Part shown: piece by piece, positions 62,628 through 64,000 of the stretch
Layout of the letters: every line of letters starts with the position of its first letter
How positions within the stretch are numbered: position 1 is the first letter of the stretch
The notes under the pieces: model-generated
What the model saw: the letters and a program-made list of their open reading frames with translations, nothing else
The model's database searches: none
What the model was told of the DNA's origin: nothing
Source: Prosthecochloris ethylica
GTDB lineage: Bacteria > Bacteroidota > Chlorobiia > Chlorobiales > Chlorobiaceae
Length of the DNA stretch: 64,000 bases
NCBI RefSeq assembly: GCF_015234275.1
Contig: NZ_JADGII010000005.1
Reading direction: 5' to 3' (one strand)
Made by a program: the position numbers and the translations under genes

Positions 62628-63833
62628 TCAGGCTCTGAGCAGTTTCGCATTGAGCTTTCCAAGCACCCTGATCGTCTGCACCTGCACGAGAACCAGCGGC
62701 ACATACAGCACAAAATACACAAGGGAAAACTGCGGAACGAAGCCGGCAGCGACCAGTCCCTTGTTTACCAGGAAGTTACCGAGCACGAAAAACGCCACTC
62801 CCGGGCAGATCGCGGCATAGGTCACCACGCTTTTTCCTTCGCCGTTGATGAACTCGCTGAAATACCCCATCTGTTTCATGACACGGTACCCGAGCAGGCC
62901 GAACAGCACCTGAACGGCGATAGCCATCGAAAAGAAGACAATATGAAACCAGGGGTGAATCACCGCGTTGAAGTTATGCACCAGTCCCATCGACACCCGG
63001 TTGACGGTGATCGCCATGACCGTCAGGATCGGAATGACAATCCAGAGCGACACTGACGCCTCGTAATTGATCCCGTTGGCCAGCATGGAACGAAAACCGA
63101 GTACGACCTTGATCATACCCAGTGTCACCACGATGGCGGAAAACACTGAAGCAAGAATAATGCCCAGGCCTGACGTCACGGCATTATGGCTCATGGCTGC
63201 AGAGGCCGACAGGCCGACGGCAACCATCGAAAAGGCAAAAATGGAAAGCATCTGGCTGAGGCTGTTATTACGCTCGCAGTCAAAATGCCCCTTGGCGATC
63301 ACGCGGGAGAAAAACAGCAGGAAAATAGAGGAAGCATAGACGCCTATAGCCAGAAAAGCCGCCATGGCAAACGGGAAAAGATACTCGACGACCCCCCAGA
63401 GTCCCGGCACAAAAACCGCGCCGAGAATAAACATCACGTTCACCCCCATAGCGTACGTCAGAGGAAGAGCCATCAGCTGCACCTCGGCGTCTGTCGAGCG
63501 CAGAGATGCAAATGCAGCAGTCTTCCTGAACCCGGCATACTCCCGGATATTCCATACCAGCAGGCGATAGTGCTGAACACCAAAGTAGACGATACCTGCG
63601 ACGCTCAGCACAACAAGCCCGGCCAGCCAGGGATTGCCGGACAGCAGCGCTGCCATAACGTCCTCGAACACAGGGATCGGACGGCCCGGATGCTCCACCA
63701 TGAACATCAGGAACATGAAAAAGGTGACGGCGATACCTCCGCTTCCAAGGGAAGCCAGAAAATACATCGGTGAATAACTCTCTCCCAGCTGACTGCGCAT
63801 AACCTCGATCGTCTCTTTTGAATCTCCGGCCAC
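62628..63833 (-). CDS. Polytopic membrane protein of uncertain function (TsoY-like?)
   Basis: A 401-residue integral membrane protein with about ten hydrophobic segments spread from residue 24 to 390 and short loops, lacking any catalytic motif I can name. Typical features are LGSGGIAVTFFMFLMFMV near the N-terminus, a HPGRPIP loop, and PLTYAMGVNVMF. It reminds me of the family annotated in databases as TsoY (sometimes a selenoprotein), but I cannot verify that. A GTG start at 63833 or ATG 63800 are both possible. It lies 15 bp downstream of a CsoR/CstR-type regulator gene, so expression is probably under that regulator. Confidence 0.65.
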   Translation of the reverse strand: MAGDSKETIEVMRSQLGESYSPMYFLASLGSGGIAVTFFMFLMFMVEHPGRPIPVFEDVMAALLSGNPWLAGLVVLSVAGIVYFGVQHYRLLVWNIREYAGFRKTAAFASLRSTDAEVQLMALPLTYAMGVNVMFILGAVFVPGLWGVVEYLFPFAMAAFLAIGVYASSIFLLFFSRVIAKGHFDCERNNSLSQMLSIFAFSMVAVGLSASAAMSHNAVTSGLGIILASVFSAIVVTLGMIKVVLGFRSMLANGINYEASVSLWIVIPILTVMAITVNRVSMGLVHNFNAVIHPWFHIVFFSMAIAVQVLFGLLGYRVMKQMGYFSEFINGEGKSVVTYAAICPGVAFFVLGNFLVNKGLVAAGFVPQFSLVYFVLYVPLVLVQVQTIRVLGKLNAKLLRA

Positions 63834-63848
63834 GTTCGGCCCCGGATA

Positions 63849-64000
63849 TTATTTTTTTGAAATCAGCTTCAGGATTTTCTCCATGTTCTCCGAATCATGA
63901 TGGCTCATGCACTCCTGAAGACTGCTGTTGAGAACAAGAGAGTAGGTTTTGTCGAGAGCGGCTTTGGCTGCCTGGAACTGCACGATGACCTTGTCACATG
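63849..64000 (-). CDS. CsoR/CstR-family metal- or sulfur-sensing repressor, 5' end beyond the window
   Basis: Only the last 49 residues are present, in the frame that reads CDKVIVQFQAAKAALDKTY and ends in a TAA at 63849. The two helices, the Cys at the first visible residue and the Cys 29 residues later in SLQEC match the conserved ligand positions of CsoR/RcnR/CstR proteins. The position that holds His in copper-sensing CsoR (four before the second Cys) is Ser here, as in sulfur-sensing CstR, where it is Asn. This points to a persulfide sensor with a Cys-Cys pair. The N-terminal half is outside the window. Confidence 0.72.
   Translation of the reverse strand, partial: CDKVIVQFQAAKAALDKTYSLVLNSSLQECMSHHDSENMEKILKLISKK

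Overview
The window is a piece of a green sulfur bacterium chromosome (Chlorobiales, Chlorobiaceae). The diagnostic genes are pscA and pscB at 24376-27375. They encode the homodimer-forming core protein and the FA/FB iron-sulfur protein of the type I P840 reaction centre, which is found in this lineage. The rest agrees: a CCG-domain (E-type) succinate dehydrogenase/fumarate reductase as expected for the reductive TCA cycle, a 691-residue IspG with an inserted domain, and dispersed F-type ATP synthase genes. Gene density is high, base composition is even, and I see no prophage, insertion sequence or CRISPR array. The genus (Chlorobaculum, Chlorobium, Prosthecochloris) cannot be fixed by eye.

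Layout. 1-4225: a heptanucleotide repeat, then fatty-acid initiation genes (accA; efp-accB-accC) and an HU-type DNA-binding protein. 4267-16439: one large minus-strand information-processing block, in transcription order promoter, tRNA-Thr, tRNA-Tyr, tRNA-Thr, tRNA-Trp, secE, nusG, rplK, rplA, rplJ, rplL, rpoB, rpoC. 16459-21076: a short-chain dehydrogenase, ispG, a DivIC/FtsB-like protein and enolase. 21396-24261: an EF-G paralogue and a DPM1-like glycosyltransferase. 24316-27375: the pscA-pscB reaction-centre operon. 27769-30477: dapF followed by two AmmeMemoRadiSam genes (amrS, amrB). 30696-33057: an ABC-2 exporter, a secreted monohaem cytochrome c and tRNA-Arg. 33120-38768: mutL, cinA and bifunctional thrA. 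38895-41509: atpA-atpG without the other ATP synthase genes. 41685-44803: thrB, thrC and an acyltransferase. 44942-50865: a hybrid histidine kinase, ribH, a GmhA-like isomerase, a tandem universal stress protein and a K+-channel-like protein. 50895-56383: hemE, the sdhA-sdhB-sdhE operon and a CBS-domain protein. 56601-62566: a minus-strand efflux cluster (TolC, very small adaptor, RND pump, PII-like protein, metallo-beta-lactamase-fold enzyme). 62588-64000: a polytopic membrane protein preceded by the end of a CsoR/CstR-type regulator cut by the window edge.

Functionally this is mostly core metabolism. Aspartate-family synthesis is covered by thrA, thrB, thrC and dapF, fatty-acid initiation by accABC, isoprenoid supply by ispG, tetrapyrrole supply by hemE, and light-driven electron transfer by pscAB. 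The least ordinary parts are the RND cluster with its 126-residue adaptor and PII-like partner, the CstR-like regulator next to a membrane protein of uncertain role, the hairpin between pscA and pscB, and the Asn at the tip of EF-P.
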